Notes: generated by a model not told the origin, from the letters alone. A DNA stretch of 64,000 bases from Kribbella sp. ALI-6-A (GCF_001984195.1 NZ_MTQN01000012.1:1054001-1118000), one strand, 5' to 3'; positions 15,525 to 24,809 are shown, numbered from the stretch's first letter. Made by a program: numbers and translations.

Positions 15525-16714
15525 GCGGTGCGGGTGCGGAGGAACTTGCCGAAGTGGGGCACGGTGAAGGCGACGGTGCCGCGTTCGGCGGAGAAGACGA
15601 GGCCCTTCTTGATCAGGCCGTCGCGGGCCGGTGACAGGGACTGGGGTTTGCGGCCGAGGGCGCCGGCCACCTCGGCGGTGGGTACGGCGCCGTCGGCGAC
15701 ACCGACGCCGAGCTCGGCCATCGCGCGCATGTACTCACGTTCGGCGGGGGTGGCGCGTTCGTAGCGGGAGCCGAAGAAGCCGACGGTGAGTTCGGCGGAG
15801 GCCTCCGGGCCGGCCACGGCGACGTCCTTGACCGTGATCGGGCTGGCCGGCGCGTGGTCCCAGGTGGCGTGCGCGAAGGCCTGGACGAAGTACGGGTAGC
15901 CGTCGGTCTGCGCGTACAGCTCGTCGAGCGCCTCCTCCTCGAAGTACACGTCCTCGCTCTCGGCCGGGATCATCAGCGCGCGGTCGCACGCCTCGCGGGC
16001 GAGCCGGTCGACCCGGATGTAGCGGAACAGGCGCTCGGAGTACGACTTGCTCGCCGACAGTACGGCGGGCAGGTGCGGCAGCCCGGCGCCGACGACGACC
16101 AGCGGCGCGCTCTGCTGGGAGATCTCGTGGCACGCGGCGCACAGCGCGGACAGGTCGTCGGCGGAGATGTCCTGCATCTCGTCGATGAACAGCCCGACCC
16201 CGACCGACAGGTCCCCGGCAAGGTCGGCCGCGTCGGCGAACAGCTCGATCAGGTCCATCTCGAGGTCGCCCGAGTCGGCCCGGCCCTTCGCGGCGGCCAC
16301 GTCGACCGGCGGGTGCCATTTGATGCCCTTGCGATCGTTCTGCGCGGTCCGCAGCGCGAACGCCTTCAGTACGGCGCTGAACTGGTCGACCCGCTCGTCG
16401 TCGCGGTGCCGGTGCCCCAGCTCGCGCATCGCGGTGTGCATCGCCTGCGCGATCGGCAGCCGGATGCTCTGGTCCGGCCGGGCCTCGATCTTGCCGGTGC
16501 CCCAGGCGCGTTTGATCGCCTGACTGCGCAGTGTGTTGAGCAGCACGGTCTTGCCGACGCCCCGGAGTCCACTCAGCACCAGACTCCGCTCCGGGCGCCC
16601 CGCCGCGACCCGTTCGAGCACCACCTCGAACTGCCGCACCTCGGTGTCGCGACCGGCCAGCTCAGGCGGCCGCTGACCGGCGCCGGGCGCATAGGGATTC
16701 CGAATCGGATCCAT
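15521..16714 (-). CDS. AAA ATPase with Orc1/STAND-like layout
   Basis: A protein of about 397 residues. After the linker NPYAPGAGQRPPELAGRD come Walker A LSGLRGVGKTVLL, Walker B VGLFIDEMQDI, a sensor-like VVVGAGLPHLP and a C-terminal winged-helix region (EVAGALGRKPQSLSPARDGLIKKGLV). This is the AAA_16/Orc-like class often attached to signalling, defence or transposition. ATG 16714 is chosen; GTG 16723 is possible. A CTAG-rich motif shared with the 18.5-kb promoter region lies at 16737-16762 upstream. No effector gene is fused or in the same operon. Confidence 0.8.
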   Translation of the reverse strand: MDPIRNPYAPGAGQRPPELAGRDTEVRQFEVVLERVAAGRPERSLVLSGLRGVGKTVLLNTLRSQAIKRAWGTGKIEARPDQSIRLPIAQAMHTAMRELGHRHRDDERVDQFSAVLKAFALRTAQNDRKGIKWHPPVDVAAAKGRADSGDLEMDLIELFADAADLAGDLSVGVGLFIDEMQDISADDLSALCAACHEISQQSAPLVVVGAGLPHLPAVLSASKSYSERLFRYIRVDRLAREACDRALMIPAESEDVYFEEEALDELYAQTDGYPYFVQAFAHATWDHAPASPITVKDVAVAGPEASAELTVGFFGSRYERATPAEREYMRAMAELGVGVADGAVPTAEVAGALGRKPQSLSPARDGLIKKGLVFSAERGTVAFTVPHFGKFLRTRTA

Positions 16715-16736
16715 GCCTTTCACTCTATGAGCGCGT

Positions 16737-16762
16737 CTAGCGTTTTCCTTAGATTTCGCTAG
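16737..16762. promoter_or_regulatory. CTAG-rich motif, copy 1
   Basis: The 26 bases from CTAG (16737) to CGCTAG (16762) match copy 2 at 18526-18551 at about 18 positions in the same register, with CTAG, TTTC, TAGA and CGCTAG as common blocks. It lies 23 bases upstream of the AAA ATPase start, in the right place for an operator. Confidence 0.4.
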
Positions 16763-16789
16763 CGAACCCGAGCGCGTGTCGCTGTTCCG

Positions 16790-17113
16790 TCAATCATCCA
16801 GGGATTTCCGGCTGTGCCGGCCGATGGGATTCCTGACCACCCCGAACGGGCTGCGTCGGCGGATGCGCCCTCGCCTTCTCTTGGCCGACGCTGTCGGCTC
16901 TTCCAGACGCTTCCACCAGTCGAATCGTTCGACCAGGAAGCGTGCCGGGTAGCACGCGATGCCCGCTGCCGCGAAGGCCGCCAGCGGGCCGTCCCACAGC
17001 CAGTTCGGGCGGGTGAGCCAGGCGATCAGGAGGAGCAGGCCGGCTGTCGAGGTGAAGAAGGCCAGCAGGAGCAGGAGCTGGCGACCGTACAGGTCGTCGT
17101 TGTCGTCACTCAT
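16790..17113 (-). CDS. Small membrane protein with basic C-terminus
   Basis: A 107-residue protein with two membrane helices (LLLLLAFFTSTAGLLLLIAW and PLAAFAAAGIACYPARFLV) and a strongly basic C-terminal tail (SAKRRRGRIRRRSP). Orientation rules would place the basic tail inside. No named family is recognised. It lies 48 bases downstream of the frameshifted YcaQ-type gene and upstream of the AAA ATPase, on the same strand. Confidence 0.6.
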   Translation of the reverse strand: MSDDNDDLYGRQLLLLLAFFTSTAGLLLLIAWLTRPNWLWDGPLAAFAAAGIACYPARFLVERFDWWKRLEEPTASAKRRRGRIRRRSPFGVVRNPIGRHSRKSLDD

Positions 17114-17161
17114 CGGTCAGCCACGCCGGGATGGACGGATCGGCGCCGTTCGTGGTTCCCG

Positions 17162-18474
17162 TCATGCCGAGGTGACGGCTCGGGCAAGGGTGCGGCCGAG
17201 GTCGCTGTTGGCGGTCACTTCGACTCGGTCGAGGGCGAGCCACCGGGCCATCAGGTCGAGTTCCGCGGCCAAGGGCTCGGCGATGCCGGAGGAGGAGGCG
17301 CCGGGTTCGGCGGTGACGGTGGGGACGAGCAGGCTGGAGGTGCGGCGGTCGGCTTTGAGGTCGACGCGGGCGACCAGGCGATCGCCGAGCAGGAAGGGGA
17401 GGACGTAGTAGCCGTGCACGCGCTGGGCTGGGGTGTGTAGATGCTGATCCGGTAGAAGAAGTCGAACAGGCGGTGGGTGCGGTCGCGGTTCCAGATCAGC
17501 GTGTCGAAAGGCGACAGCAGGGCGCGGGCGTCGATCGGGCGGTCGTCGGCGTCGCGCCAGCGGTAGCTCTGCGGTTTGACGCCTTCCACGCGGACGGGGA
17601 TCAGATCACCGGACTCCACCAGGTCGTCGATCACCGAGCGAGCCGTTGCCTTGGGCAAGGGAAAATGGCCGTGGGTGGTGCCGCAGAGTTCCTGCGCGGT
17701 GGCCACCCCGAGCGAGCGCGCCGAGCTGCGGAGAAGCTCGCGTCGCGCCTCGTCGGCATCCACCTCAGGAGCCTCCAGTACGCCGGCCGGCAGCACCCGC
17801 TCGGTCAGGTCGTACAGCCGCTCGAAGTTGCGCCGCCCGGCGATCGTGACCCGGCCCGAACAGAACAGATACTCGACGGCGATCTTCGCGTCCTGCCAGT
17901 TCCACATCCGGCCGGTGGTCGGATCAGGGTCCGGATCGGTCGGCTTGCGGCGCTCACCGTCGGGACTCGCCTCGCCGGCCGTGAGCGATCCGCGCTCGAC
18001 AATCCTCGCCAGTACGTCGGCGACGAGGCCGGGCCGTTCGGCGCTCAGCCGGCGCATTCCCACGACGACCGACCACGGCACCGACAGGTCGGGATCCAGG
18101 TCGGCGTTCCAGTCCTGCCGCTCGGCCGCCCGCATCCGCCAGCGCAGCAGCGGGTAGGTGCTCACCGGCAGCAGGCTCGCCTTGTGTCCCCAGAAAAACT
18201 CGAACAACTCCCGGTCTGCGCCCCAGCACATCCGGTCCAGCGTCGTCCGTGAGTATGGTCCGAGCCGGGCGAACAGCGGCAGGTAGTGCGAGCGGCACAG
18301 CACGTTGACCGAGTCGACCTGCAGTACGCCGATACGCTCGATCGCCCGCCGGAGATGGCGGACGTCGACCCGGCCGGTCGGGCGCGGCTCGGCGAAGCCT
18401 TGCGCGGCGAGCGCGATCCGGCGCGCTGTGTCCCGCGAGATCGCCTCGCCGGCCGGACGGCGTACCGGGGTCAT
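17162..18474 (-). pseudogene. YcaQ/AlkX-type winged-helix DNA glycosylase, frameshifted
   Basis: Residues from ATG/GTG 18474 read as an HTH_42 (YcaQ) family protein, including IERIGVLQVDSVNVLCRSHY, whose QVD matches the catalytic Q-x-D motif of YcaQ glycosylases that unhook DNA crosslinks. Near 17424-17435 (a run GGGCTGGGG on the plus strand) the frame is lost: the upstream frame goes on as a meaningless Thr/Pro/Ser-rich tail to 17251, while the true C-terminus (HGYYVLPFLLGDRLVARVDL) continues in another frame to 17162. Adding one base restores a continuous protein of about 435 residues. It is either a recent pseudogene or a sequencing error in a G-run. Confidence 0.8.
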
Positions 18475-18525
18475 GCGGCCGAACTTATCCCGCCCGGGTT
18501 CGGTTCGACCGCTTTCTGAGCCTGT

Positions 18526-18551
18526 CTAGGGGTTTCGCTAGACAGCGCTAG
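18526..18551. promoter_or_regulatory. CTAG-rich motif, copy 2
   Basis: Within 18523-18555 TGTCTAG is followed by two copies of GCTAGACA, giving inverted and direct repeats; the 26-base core aligns with copy 1 at 16737-16762. It lies between the divergent glycosylase gene (start 18474) and alarmone synthetase gene (start 18614). Confidence 0.4.
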
Positions 18552-18613
18552 ACACGGTGATCGACGGGTAGCGGGTGCACCCGGTGGGCCGTCGCGGGCA
18601 CTAAGGTCGGCGC

Positions 18614-19645
18614 ATGGGTGGTGGGGTCGAGGCCAGGGACTGGGCCCAGCAGGCGGCGGCGCAGTACGAGCGGATGCACCAGCAGTACGTCGGCGGCGCG
18701 CGCAAGCTGGAAGCGCTGATCAACGAGCTGATCGGCGAGGAAGAGGGCATCAACTACCTCAGCGCGACCGCCCGGGCCAAGGATCCGGAGTCGTTCCTGT
18801 CGAAGGCGTCCAAGCCGCGGCCCGACGACCCCGACCGGCCCAAGTACGACGACCCGCTGAACCAGATCACCGACCTGGTCGCCGCCCGGATCATCACCTT
18901 CCTGGTCGAGGCGGTGGACCGGGTCTGCGAGGTGATCGAGGCCGAGTTCGAGATCGTCGAGCACACCGACATGGGCGCGCACACCCGCGCGCAGGGCGTG
19001 TTCGGCTACGCCTCGAAGCACTACCTGGTCCGGCTCAACGCGCACCGCCGCGAGCTGCCCGAGTACGCCGTACTACGCAACCTGGTGATGGAGATCCAGG
19101 TCCGCACCGCGGTCCAGCACGCGTGGGCCGAGTTCGAGCACGACATCCGCTACAAGCTGGACATCCCGCCGGACCGCAAGCCCGAGTTCGACCGGCGGTT
19201 CCTGCTCGCGGCGGCGCTGATGGAGCTGGCCGACAACGAGTTCACCGAGATCGACCGGCTGTACCGCGAGCTCGCGGCGGCCGGCGACGACGAGGCGCCG
19301 CGCGACCTGACCGCGGCGACGCTGACGACGTACCTGACCCGGCGCTACCCCGACGCCCCGCACGCCAAGACCAACCACTACGCGTGGATCCTCGGGATCC
19401 TGGCCGATCTCGGCGTGACCACCGAGGAGCAGCTGACCGAGCTGCTGCAGGGCATCGACAGCGCGGCGGTCCAGGCAGCGATGACGCACCGCTTCCCGGC
19501 CGGCACCGTACGACGGCTCGACGACGACCTGCTCGCGGCGAAAGGGCAGGCCTACGTCGACCTGTTCCCGTTGGAGGAGCGCCGCCAGAAGATCCTGCGC
19601 GGCCGCCTCAAGGCCCTGGCTCGCGCCGGCCTCAGCGAGCTCTGA
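18614..19645 (+). CDS. RelA/SpoT-domain protein, likely small alarmone synthetase
   Basis: A 343-residue protein with one RelA/SpoT nucleotidyltransferase domain and no HD hydrolase, TGS or ACT domain. Key segments are DPLNQITDLVAARIITF, FGYASKHYLVRLN and MEIQVRTAVQHAWAEFEHDIRYK, which hold the family's acidic catalytic and substrate-binding residues. Such proteins make (p)ppGpp or pGpp from ATP and GDP/GTP; the additional C-terminal 130 residues are helical and unassigned. It is probably regulated transcriptionally; a CTAG-rich motif lies 62-88 bases upstream. Its end overlaps the convergent MFS gene by 14 bp. Confidence 0.85.
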   Translation: MGGGVEARDWAQQAAAQYERMHQQYVGGARKLEALINELIGEEEGINYLSATARAKDPESFLSKASKPRPDDPDRPKYDDPLNQITDLVAARIITFLVEAVDRVCEVIEAEFEIVEHTDMGAHTRAQGVFGYASKHYLVRLNAHRRELPEYAVLRNLVMEIQVRTAVQHAWAEFEHDIRYKLDIPPDRKPEFDRRFLLAAALMELADNEFTEIDRLYRELAAAGDDEAPRDLTAATLTTYLTRRYPDAPHAKTNHYAWILGILADLGVTTEEQLTELLQGIDSAAVQAAMTHRFPAGTVRRLDDDLLAAKGQAYVDLFPLEERRQKILRGRLKALARAGLSEL

Positions 19646-21053
19646 CCAGCTCCTCCGCGACGGATTCGGCCGTCCGCCGGGCCCAGCGGCCGGTGGTGAT
19701 CAGGCCGAGGACCAGGACGAGCACACCGCAGCCGGCGATGATGTACCAGGCGAGCTGAGCGGCCGGGACGAAGCCGGTCTCGAGCGGGCCGGCCAGCCGG
19801 GCGGTCAGCACGGTGCCGACGATCGCGACGCCGAGCGAGGCGCCGACCTGGCGGCTGGTCGAGGCGATCGCCGCCGCGACGCCCGCCTGTGCTCGGGGCA
19901 TGCCGGAGACGGCCGCGTTGGTGATCGGGGAGTTGAGCATGCCGAAGCCGATGCCGAAGACCAGGTAGCCGCCGAGCAGCAGCAGGGTCGGCGTACGGGT
20001 GGTGAGCTGGGCGAGCACCAGTCCGCTCGCGCAGAGCATGCTTCCGGCAACGATCAGCGGGAGCCGCGGTCCGCGGTTGCCGACCAGCCAGCCGGACAGC
20101 GGCGCGAACACCACGGTCATCGCCGCCATCGGCAGCGTCAGCAGACCGGCGTGCAGCGCGGTGAACCCGCGGACCTCCTGCAGGTAGAGCGAGTTGAGGA
20201 ACAGGAACCCGGACAGCGCGGCGAAGCCCGCGACCGCGATCAGCGTCGCCCCGGAGAACGGCGCGCTGCGGAAGAACCGCGGCTCCAGCAACGGCTCGTC
20301 CCGCCGCCGCTCGTAGAAGACCAGCCCGGCCACCGCCAGGACGGCGACCGTGAAGCACCCGATGATCAGCGGCGACGTCCAGCCCGCCTCCCGGCCCTCG
20401 ATGATCCCGTACGTCAGGCCGACCAGCAGCAGGACGACGAGCACCTGTCCGACCGGGTCGATCCGCCGCGCGACCGCGGCCCGCGACTCCGGCACGAACC
20501 GCGCGGTCAGCACGACGGCGAGCACCGCGACCGGCACGTTGATCCAGAAGATGTACCGCCAGCCGGCCGAGTCGACCAGGGCTCCACCGACCAGCGGGCC
20601 GACCGACATGCTCAGCCCGACCACACCGCCCCAGACGCCGATCGCCTGCGCCCGCTCCCGCGGGTCGGTGAACGTGTTGGTGATGATCGACATCGCCACC
20701 GGGTTGAGCATCGAGCCGCCGACCGCCTGCAGCATCCGGAACACGATCAGGAGCTCGACCGTCGGCGCCAGGCCGCACAGCAGCGAGCCGAGCCCGAACA
20801 GCACCAGCCCGACCTGGAAGGTCCGCCGCCGCCCGACGCGGTCCGCGGTCGAGCCGGAGATCATCAGCAGGCTGGCCAGCACCAGGGTGTAGGCGTCGAT
20901 CGTCCACTGCAGCTTGGACACCGAGGCGTCCAGGTCGGCCCGGATCGCGGGCAGCGCCAGATTCACGATCGTGGAGTCGAGGCCGACGATGAACAGGCTC
21001 AGGCAGCAGATCCCGAGGACCAGCAGCCGTCGTCGCCTGGCCGGTTCCGGCAT
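19632..21053 (-). CDS. MFS drug exporter, DHA2 (14-TM) family
   Basis: A 473-residue membrane transporter with the DHA2 signatures LDSTIVNLALPAIRADL (TM1, with motif D1), DRVGRRRTFQVGL (motif A), and VGGSMLNPVAMSIITNTF. It exports lipophilic toxic compounds with proton antiport. ATG 21053 has GGAGG five bases upstream; the longer frame is rejected. It is monocistronic and divergent from the ABC exporter; no linked regulator is visible. Confidence 0.92.
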   Translation of the reverse strand: MPEPARRRRLLVLGICCLSLFIVGLDSTIVNLALPAIRADLDASVSKLQWTIDAYTLVLASLLMISGSTADRVGRRRTFQVGLVLFGLGSLLCGLAPTVELLIVFRMLQAVGGSMLNPVAMSIITNTFTDPRERAQAIGVWGGVVGLSMSVGPLVGGALVDSAGWRYIFWINVPVAVLAVVLTARFVPESRAAVARRIDPVGQVLVVLLLVGLTYGIIEGREAGWTSPLIIGCFTVAVLAVAGLVFYERRRDEPLLEPRFFRSAPFSGATLIAVAGFAALSGFLFLNSLYLQEVRGFTALHAGLLTLPMAAMTVVFAPLSGWLVGNRGPRLPLIVAGSMLCASGLVLAQLTTRTPTLLLLGGYLVFGIGFGMLNSPITNAAVSGMPRAQAGVAAAIASTSRQVGASLGVAIVGTVLTARLAGPLETGFVPAAQLAWYIIAGCGVLVLVLGLITTGRWARRTAESVAEELVRAR

Positions 21054-21153
21054 GGGCCTCCGATCACTGAAACGTTCCCGCGACGACAGTACAACCGGTC
21101 TCCGCACAGCCGGCCGCCGGTCGCGCGGCGGTCTGCCACAAGGTGAAAACGGT

Positions 21154-21183
21154 TTGAGGGGCCGTCGCCGCAGCGCCTAGTCT
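21154..21183 (+). promoter_or_regulatory. Candidate promoter of the ABC exporter operon
   Basis: TTGAGG at 21154-21159 and TAGTCT at 21178-21183 with an 18-base spacer, 57 bases before the first ABC gene start. Confidence 0.35.
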
Positions 21184-21240
21184 GGGCAGGTTCGCCTGGT
21201 CAGGTGTCCCGAATCCCTCCTACGCCTCCTGTGAGACGTC

Positions 21241-23007
21241 ATGTCGTTGCGCCTTGTCCCGTTCGCCGATCCCGGGGTACCCGACACCCGGTCCGGTCTC
21301 CGACTCATCCTCTGGCTCGAGCACCAGCAGCTGCGCGGACAGCTCGCCGCCGTCGGCTGGGGTCTGCTCTACTTCGGCGGGATCGCCGCCTCCCCGGTCG
21401 CGGTCGGACTGGCCGTCCAGGCCGTGATCGACAAGTCCTGGTCCCGGCTGATGCTGGCCGGAGGGCTGCTGCTGGTGTTCGGCGCCGCCAAGTCCGCCGC
21501 GGACTCGTACTTCCACCGCGCGGTGGTGACGAACTGGATCAGTACGGCGTCCCGGCTGCAGCAGTTGCTGTTCCGGAAGGCTTCGGAGCTCGGGTCGCTG
21601 CTGACCCGCCGGATCGCGGCCGGCGAGGTCGTCGCCGTGAGCAGCGGCGACGTCGAGAAGATCGGCTGGTTCGTCGAGGTGCTGGGCCGGTTCGCGGCCG
21701 CCCTGCTGACCTGTTTCACGGTCGTCGTCGGGCTGCTGTTCTACGAGCCGCAGCTCGGCCTGGTGGTCGCGGTGGCAGTGCCGGTGCTGGCGTTCTCGAT
21801 CCTGCCGCTGATGGGTCCGGCCGAGCGCCGCGCCGACGCGCAGCGGGCCAAGGGCGGCCGGGCGACCGAGCTGGCCGCGGACACCGTCGCGGGGCTGCGC
21901 GTGCTGCGCGGCATCGGCGGCGAGCAGTTGTTCCTGGACCGCTACCGCGCGGCCTCGCAGGAGTACCGGGCCAGCGCCGTGCACAGCGCCCGGATGTGGT
22001 CGCTGATCGCGGCGCTCCAGGTGCTGTTCTTCGGGCTGTTCCTGGTCGTGGTCGTGTGGCTCGGTGTCCGGCTGGTCGTGGCCGGCCGGATCTCGGTCGG
22101 CGAGCTGGTCACGACGTACGGGTTCATCACGTTCATGCTGGTACCGCTGCACACGTTCGAGGAGACGGCCAGCGCGTTCATCTTCTCGAAGGTGTCCGCC
22201 CGCCGCGCTGCCCGGGTGCTCTCGCTGCAGCGGATGGACGAGACCCGTGGCACCGGCGCGGCACAGGTTCCCGAGGGCGATCTCGTCGATCCGGTCTCCG
22301 GGCTGGAGGTTCCGGCCGGGAGCTTCACCGCGGTGGTCTGCGGCAACCCGGACGCCGGTGGCCGGCTGGCCGACCACCTGGGTGGTCACAGCCCCGAGGC
22401 GGAGCCGGGTGACGCGTCGGCAATGCTGGACGGCGTCGCGCTCGACGACCTGCCGCTGGAGTCGGCGCGGACGGCCGTCCTGGTGCAGGACAAGGACCCG
22501 GTGCTGCTGTCCGGGACCGTGCGGGAGCTGTTCGACGTACCGTCGAGCGGAGCCGTCACCGTCGAGCGAGCGCTGGAGGCGGCGCAGTGCGCGGACATCC
22601 TCGACGTGCTGCGGCAGTCGCTGCCGGCGGGCGGTCCTGACGACCCGATGGACGCTGTGCTGACCGAGCGCGGGCGTTCCCTGTCCGGCGGTCAGCGGCA
22701 GCGGGTCGCGTTGGCCCGTTCCCTGTACGTCGACCCGGCTGTGCTGGTGCTGGACGAGCCGACCAGCGCAGTCGACGCGCACACCGAGGCCCGGATCGCG
22801 GACGGCCTGCGGGCACTGCGGGCCGGTCGCACCACGGTGGTGTTCACGTCGAGCCCGCTGATGCTGGACCGCGCCGACCGCGTCGTGTTCGTGCCGGACG
22901 GCCGGGTCGCCGCCGTCGGCGTCCACCACGAGCTGGTGCACACCGACCGCCACTACCGCGCGGTCGTCACCCGTGAAGACGAGCCCACCTTCGAGGAGTC
23001 GGCGTGA
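21241..23007 (+). CDS. ABC exporter half-transporter 1, degenerate Walker A
   Basis: A 588-residue type IV ABC half-transporter: six-helix membrane domain to about residue 340, then a nucleotide-binding domain. The Walker A position reads GNPDAGGR (Gly368-Arg375), so the ATP-binding Lys and Ser/Thr are replaced by Gly374 and Arg375, and the H-loop His is replaced near Ser537. The signature LSGGQRQR (481-488) and Walker B VLVLDEPTSAVD are normal. It overlaps the second half-transporter gene by 4 bp and should form a heterodimer in which its signature motif serves the partner's ATP site. Confidence 0.9.
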   Translation: MSLRLVPFADPGVPDTRSGLRLILWLEHQQLRGQLAAVGWGLLYFGGIAASPVAVGLAVQAVIDKSWSRLMLAGGLLLVFGAAKSAADSYFHRAVVTNWISTASRLQQLLFRKASELGSLLTRRIAAGEVVAVSSGDVEKIGWFVEVLGRFAAALLTCFTVVVGLLFYEPQLGLVVAVAVPVLAFSILPLMGPAERRADAQRAKGGRATELAADTVAGLRVLRGIGGEQLFLDRYRAASQEYRASAVHSARMWSLIAALQVLFFGLFLVVVVWLGVRLVVAGRISVGELVTTYGFITFMLVPLHTFEETASAFIFSKVSARRAARVLSLQRMDETRGTGAAQVPEGDLVDPVSGLEVPAGSFTAVVCGNPDAGGRLADHLGGHSPEAEPGDASAMLDGVALDDLPLESARTAVLVQDKDPVLLSGTVRELFDVPSSGAVTVERALEAAQCADILDVLRQSLPAGGPDDPMDAVLTERGRSLSGGQRQRVALARSLYVDPAVLVLDEPTSAVDAHTEARIADGLRALRAGRTTVVFTSSPLMLDRADRVVFVPDGRVAAVGVHHELVHTDRHYRAVVTREDEPTFEESA

Positions 23008-24782
23008 AGCGCCCCGAGTACGACCCGGCCGCGCCGCAGGAGGCGGCGCGGCTTCCGGTGGCCGGTCCGGCCACGGTGAAGAGCTACCTGAAGACCCTGT
23101 TCCGCCGGCACCGCGCGGCCTTCGGCTGGCTGACCGCCGTCAACGCGATCGCCGCACTGAGCGGCATGGTCGGCCCCTGGCTGCTCGGCACCGTGGTCGA
23201 GAAGCTGTCCGTCGGCGAACACGACGTCAACCTGCCGTACGTCGTGCTCGGCTTCCTGGTCGCGCTCGCGGTGCAGACCGTGTTCGTCCGGATCACCCGG
23301 CTGCGCGGCGCCGTACTGGGCGAGGAGATGCTCGCCGACCTGCGCGAGGACTTCCTGGTCCGCTCGGTGGCCCTGCCGCCGGGTGTGCTGGAGCGGGCCG
23401 GGACCGGTGACCTGCTGTCGCGGATCACCACCGACGTCGACCGGCTGTCGCACGCCATGCGCGACGCCGTACCGCAGCTGACCATCGCCGTCGTCTGGGC
23501 CGGGCTGCTGATCGGTGCGCTGGTGGTGACCGCGCCGGAGCTGGCGGTCGCGATCGTGATCGCCGCGCCGATCCTGATCATCGGCGGCCGCTGGTACTTC
23601 CGGCGCGCGCCCTCGGCGTACCGGTCGGAGGCCGCCGGGTACGCCGCGGTCGCCTCGGCGCTGGCCGAGACCGTGGACGCGGGCCGCACGGTCGAGTCGC
23701 ACCGGCTCGGCGCACGCCGGATCAAGCTCGGTGACACCCGGATCGGGCAATGGGTCGCCTGGGAGCGGTACACGCTGTTCCTGCGGATGATCCTGTTCCC
23801 GGTGATCAACATGACCCACGCGGTCGCGCTGGCGGCGGTGCTGATGGTCGGTGGCGCCCTGTCCATCCAGGGCTGGATCACGGTCGGGGCGCTGACCACC
23901 GGTGCGCTCTACATCCAGATGCTGGTCGAGCCGGTGAACATGATGATCCGCTGGTACGACGAACTGCAGGTCGCGCAGGTCTCGCTGGCCCGGCTGGTCG
24001 GCGTGCGCGAGATCGAGGCGGCCGCGAACGGCGACGAGGACGAGCCGGAGGGCCGGACCGTGCTGGCCGACGAGGTCCGCTTCGGCTACCTGGAGGGCCG
24101 CGACGTGCTGCACGGCGTCACGCTCACCGTCGAGCCCGGTGCCCGGGTCGCCCTGGTCGGGCCGTCGGGAGCGGGCAAGTCGACGCTGGGACGGCTGCTG
24201 GCCGGCATCTACTCGCCACGCGCCGGCGACGTCACGCTGGGCGGTGCCGCGCTCGGCAAGATGTCCGCCGAGCAGGTCCGCACCCACGTCGCGCTGGTGA
24301 ACCAGGAGCACCACGTCTTCGTCGGCACCATGCGGGACAACCTGCTGCTGGCCCGGCCGGGGGCGACCGACGCCGAGCTGTGGGACGCGCTGCGCTCGGT
24401 CGACGCCCACGCATGGGTGGCCGGGTTCGAGCACGGCCTGGACACCGAGGTGGGCTCAGGCGGTACGACGCTCACCCCGGCGCAGGCGCAGCAGGTCGCA
24501 CTGGCCCGTCTCGTGCTGGCCGACCCGCACACCCTGGTGCTGGACGAGGCGACGTCGCTGATGGACCCGCGTGCGGCGCGAAACCTCGAGCGCTCGCTGG
24601 CCGGCGTACTGGAGGGCCGGACGGTGGTGGCGATCGCGCACCGGCTGCACACCGCGCACGACGCGGACGTGATCGCGGTGGTCGAGGACGGCCGGATCGT
24701 CGAGCTCGGCGGCCATGACGACCTGGTCGACGCGAACGGCCCGTACGCGGCGCTCTGGCACTCCTGGCACGGGGATCGCTGA
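23004..24782 (+). CDS. ABC exporter half-transporter 2, degenerate signature motif
   Basis: A 592-residue half-transporter with a normal Walker A GPSGAGKST (Lys392), Walker B LVLDEATSLMD and H-loop His546, but the signature motif reads LTPAQAQQ (490-497) instead of LSGGQ. It is the exact complement of half-transporter 1: the two defects fall in the same composite site, leaving one canonical and one degenerate site, as in TM287/288- or BmrCD-type exporters. GTG start at 23004 with GAGGAG upstream. The substrate is unknown; no biosynthetic genes adjoin. Confidence 0.9.
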   Translation: MKRPEYDPAAPQEAARLPVAGPATVKSYLKTLFRRHRAAFGWLTAVNAIAALSGMVGPWLLGTVVEKLSVGEHDVNLPYVVLGFLVALAVQTVFVRITRLRGAVLGEEMLADLREDFLVRSVALPPGVLERAGTGDLLSRITTDVDRLSHAMRDAVPQLTIAVVWAGLLIGALVVTAPELAVAIVIAAPILIIGGRWYFRRAPSAYRSEAAGYAAVASALAETVDAGRTVESHRLGARRIKLGDTRIGQWVAWERYTLFLRMILFPVINMTHAVALAAVLMVGGALSIQGWITVGALTTGALYIQMLVEPVNMMIRWYDELQVAQVSLARLVGVREIEAAANGDEDEPEGRTVLADEVRFGYLEGRDVLHGVTLTVEPGARVALVGPSGAGKSTLGRLLAGIYSPRAGDVTLGGAALGKMSAEQVRTHVALVNQEHHVFVGTMRDNLLLARPGATDAELWDALRSVDAHAWVAGFEHGLDTEVGSGGTTLTPAQAQQVALARLVLADPHTLVLDEATSLMDPRAARNLERSLAGVLEGRTVVAIAHRLHTAHDADVIAVVEDGRIVELGGHDDLVDANGPYAALWHSWHGDR

Positions 24783-24809
24783 CGCGGCAGGGTGGGTAGG
24801 GTCGGCAAC

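Noticed and set aside
22953..24434. A 493-residue minus-strand frame opposite the second ABC gene
   Set aside because: It is the complement of conserved ABC motifs and has a Gln/Asp/Arg-rich artificial composition.
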